Source of the DNA: Isochrysis galbana
Lineage: Eukaryota; Haptophyta; Isochrysidales; Isochrysidaceae
Direction of reading: 5' to 3'
Assembly (NCBI GenBank): GCA_018136815.1
Contig: CM030933.1
Coordinates: forward strand, 4,878,557-4,942,556
DNA: 64,000 bases
Under the pieces are notes generated by a model. That model did not search any database. It had not been told where the DNA came from and saw only the letters and a list, made by a program, of their open reading frames with translations. Numbering within the stretch: position 1 is the stretch's first letter; each line of letters starts with the position of its first letter. This document shows, piece by piece, positions 61,208 to 64,000 of this stretch. The position numbers and the translations under genes were made by a program.

Positions 61208-64000
61208 ATGGGCGGCTTATTCAGCCGGCCACACCGCATCTCTGAGGCGCGTGTTAGACTCGGCAAGTCGGAGGGGCGAGGGCAGGGTGTCTTCCTCACC
61301 GCCGACGCTGATGCCGGCGCCCTTCTCTGCTCCGAGCTGCCTCTTCTCGCGCTGGCCTCCGATCCAATGCTGTGTGCCGGCTGTGGCCGTGTCGCAGGCT
61401 CCCTGCCGCAGCTGCTCCACGCCCACGCCGAGGCACTCGAGCGAAGCAGCGGCGAGCGATTACTCGTCTCGAACGGCGAGCGCCTTCCTGCCGCCGGGAG
61501 TGCCGAGCACGCATGTAACTGTAAGTGTGGTCAAATGTACTGCAGTGATGCGTGCCGCGCCAAGGACCTACCAGTACACGCGTTGCTCTGCACGAGCGAC
61601 GCCGACAGCACTGACGGGGAGTACGCAGCACGACTCGCCGAACTGATTGATTGCGGCAGTGAGCTGTCGCCCTGCTTGCCACTCTCGGTTCGTGCTGTTG
61701 TCAAACTCGTGGCCGACACCCTCACGTCCCACGGCAACTTTGACACTGCCAGGCTGGAACTAGAACAGGCAACGGGGCCGCTTTCGGAGTTCGGTACTAC
61801 AAGGGGACCCAGGGATCGCATCATGGACAGCAATTGCACCACACATGATGATGCTACGCAAATATATGATCCAGCCGACAGCGATATACAAGAGCGATCC
61901 AGCGAATGCTCTGCTGACGATGTGGAGAAGGGCATGTACGAGCCCAGAACGTCCAACGAGACGAGAGAGCTGGATGGAGAGCGCGTTGAGCACGACGATG
62001 AAGGCCTTTTGCTCGCCAACTTGTACACGAGCGTATGGCACGCCCTACTCGAGCATATCCTTCGACGTGCGTTTCTAGGTGGAGCCAATTCCAACTTCAG
62101 CAACCATAATCCAGCGGATGCAACACATGTCCTGACAAGCCTCAAAGGCCTGGGACCTGAGTGGTTCATAGCCCTGTGCACCGCCGTGGAGCGGCATGCC
62201 ATACCCATTGTTGTGCCTCATCCGCTACAGCGACACATCGAGAATCTTGTGAACTCGACTGCTGACACCGCCTCAGCAGGCAAAATGTCGACAGAGTACA
62301 TGCACCTGCTATGTGCAATCCTTGAGAGATCTGTTGAGGATACTGCGGCACAGTTGACGGGCTCTTCTGATGGCGACCTCACCTCCAGCCGGTCCAAGCG
62401 CGCCCGGCGGAGCAGTCAGGAAGCGGGTCTCACGCATCTCCAAGCTCTATACGCCGGGGCTGAGGGAGCCGACGTCTTCCCGCCCTTTGTGGGAATGGCT
62501 TTAACGCCCATTGCTTGCATGGCAAATCACTCGTGCGAACCCAATTGTAGAGTGCGATTCCGAGATTCGCGAGGAGCGAATGATGCTGCACACATCGACG
62601 GCGGTTGGGAAAGGTGTGAGCTTCTTGCCGAGTGCCCATTGCGCTGCGGCGATGAGGTGCTCATTAGCTACGTCGGTCCAACTCTTCCCTTGCATGAAAG
62701 ACGAGCGCATCTGAGAACGGTCTTCGGATTTCATTGTGAATGCGACAAGTGCGAGCTTGAGGAGCACATCAACACAGCTCATGCTTTGCTTGACACAGCC
62801 AGCACGGTATCCGGGAACGCCCGTACTTTGGGGAGCGAAGGTGATCCACAAGCAGACGTCTCCGATCTCCATGATCTTGCCTCTAGAGCTCTCTCTGCGG
62901 GCCTCGCGAGCCAGGCCGCCCAGCTCTTCCGTCTCATCTTGACCACGCCCATGGTCGTTGGGAAACAAGAGCGCCGAGCTCCGGCGACGCTTGGAGGCAG
63001 CAACCGTCACCCACCTGATGCTAATGCCGAGAATGGGCAGTCCACTGGCCGCACCTGTAGCTTCGGCGGCGACGGTCTTGGAGGCCTCGTCGACGGCGAC
63101 GCTCACTTAGGCCTTGGCGGAGCTCTCTTGCGCATGAGGGATTTTGGCGGCGCGCGCAACGCATGGCGTGAAGGCGCAAGGCTCTGTCCAACCCACAAAG
63201 GGCTTCAGCGCGAAGTAGAGACTATTGAAAGCTACTGCAACGAAGGCGGCGAGGAAGACGGCGAGTTGGGCTACCATGACAACGGGCCAGAGCATGGGAA
63301 ACGAGTTGTCCGCTCCTCGGCCGCATCCGGAACATCGGGTTGTGTGCTCCCCACGACTCGTACGCATTTGGTGAGTCTTGGCCGTTGCGCTTGCGAGACA
63401 TCGCAGCCACTTTTCTCGTTGGCTGAATGCTCCGCGCTAGTTGCGGCGAGCGAGGCGCACGCCACGTCTTGTGGTGGGTGGAGCACGTCACGCCATTCGC
63501 ATGTGCCGACCACGGACCTGGAGGTGCATGCAGTGAAGCCTGTGCTCAAATGGTTTAACCGAGCGTGCCGCGAGCAACTCTTTCCACTCGTTGCAATGGC
63601 ATTTTCGCACCTGAATGTGAGCGCAGAGAGACTGAGGGTGTCCGATGCATTTGTGGTGAGGTATGATGCCGACGGAGGGCAGGTGATCACCACCCGCGAT
63701 GCCTCCCCTGGATCAATGCATTGCCAGCTAGTCTTGCCCGTCATGGAAGCCTTCCTTATACGGGCCGTTTGCGACGTCATCAAAGGTCTCTGCGCCTTGC
63801 ATTGGCCATCACGCTTACACCTTCCTTCATGGTCTGCAGGCCAGCTTGCCCCCTCATGCGGACAATGCGCACTTCTCGCTCACAATCGCGCTGAACCCCC
63901 GGTCCGATTTTCATGGAGGCGGAACCCGATTCGAGGCAACCGGGCTTGTGCTTTCTCCGGATGTTGGCCACGTAGTTTGCTTCCCAGGTAGCCTGAGGCA
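61208..64000 (+). CDS. SMYD-type SET protein fused to a 2-oxoglutarate oxygenase (3' partial)
   Basis: Exon 1 is 61208-63682 and exon 2 starts at 63840 and runs off the window; GT-AG intron, phase 0. An interrupted SET domain begins near residue 15. A MYND-like zinc finger lies at about 103-127 ('CNCKCGQMYCSDACRAKDLP' then VHALLC). The SET core is at about 430-510 ('IACMANHSCEPNCRVRF', 'CGDEVLISYVGP') with a post-SET 'FHCECDKC'. Residues about 550-680 look TPR-like. From about 735 the protein resembles a prolyl-4-hydroxylase-type dioxygenase, and exon 2 reads 'ASLPPHADNAHFSLTIALNP' with the iron-binding HxD and 'FHGGGTRFE'. Lysine methyltransferase plus oxygenase activity is inferred. Confidence 0.85.

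Overview
The window looks like nuclear DNA of a chlorophyll-c (red-lineage) alga, most likely a haptophyte. It encodes a fucoxanthin-chlorophyll type light-harvesting protein, is GC-rich, and carries many G/C, purine and pyrimidine tracts. Its genes have none to four short introns, mostly GT-AG, with at least one clear GC-AG intron. The lineage is an inference; nothing here fixes the genus. Coding starts below are the first in-frame ATG, and splice sites were placed where reading frame, intron phase and family motifs agree.

Host genes, left to right: a two-finger zinc protein (2.6-3.2 kb, -); a Vta1-like plus WW-domain protein (5.8-7.8, -); a secreted protein with two SH3-like repeats (10.9-11.6, -); a GT8 glycosyltransferase (13.3-14.2, +); a three-exon ABC ATPase (17.3-18.6, +); an unrecognised coiled-coil protein (23.6-25.9, -); a zinc alcohol dehydrogenase with four exons (28.3-29.8, -); a SAP-like protein (30.7-31.2, +); a glutaredoxin-like protein with four exons (33.0-34.0, -); an F-box-like/MATH/zinc protein (34.6-35.8, -); a short-chain dehydrogenase with three exons (41.4-42.5, -); an unrecognised ORF (43.0-43.6, -); the light-harvesting protein (46.4-47.1, +); histidinol-phosphate aminotransferase (50.2-51.4, -); a five-exon septin with an unusual layout (55.0-57.7, -); a RING-H2 protein (59.6-60.6, -); and a SMYD-type SET protein fused to a 2-oxoglutarate oxygenase, cut by the window edge (61.2-64.0, +). 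They do not form an operon or an obvious pathway.

The space between genes is largely mobile DNA. One LINE family, whose ORF1 usually starts MERAP, appears as at least a dozen fragments. Its 5' end has a fixed layout: a hairpin with a TTAT loop, a GC-rich leader, and a second hairpin a few bases before the ORF1 ATG. Hairpin stems vary between copies with compensating changes. Two short, internally deleted copies (52.1-54.1 and 58.5-59.4 kb) are flanked by 17-bp target duplications. A hAT transposon with a long transposase ORF, matching termini and an 8-bp target duplication (36.1-39.1 kb) sits inside a LINE ORF1. Other structures are a TA-flanked inverted-repeat element carrying a 202-bp satellite (43.9-45.9), a nested fold-back element (20.7-22.8), and a 4.6-kb inverted-repeat-bounded block (8.6-13.2) holding palindrome arrays, minisatellites and an AT-rich, possibly foreign island.

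No tRNA, rRNA or CRISPR array was recognised.
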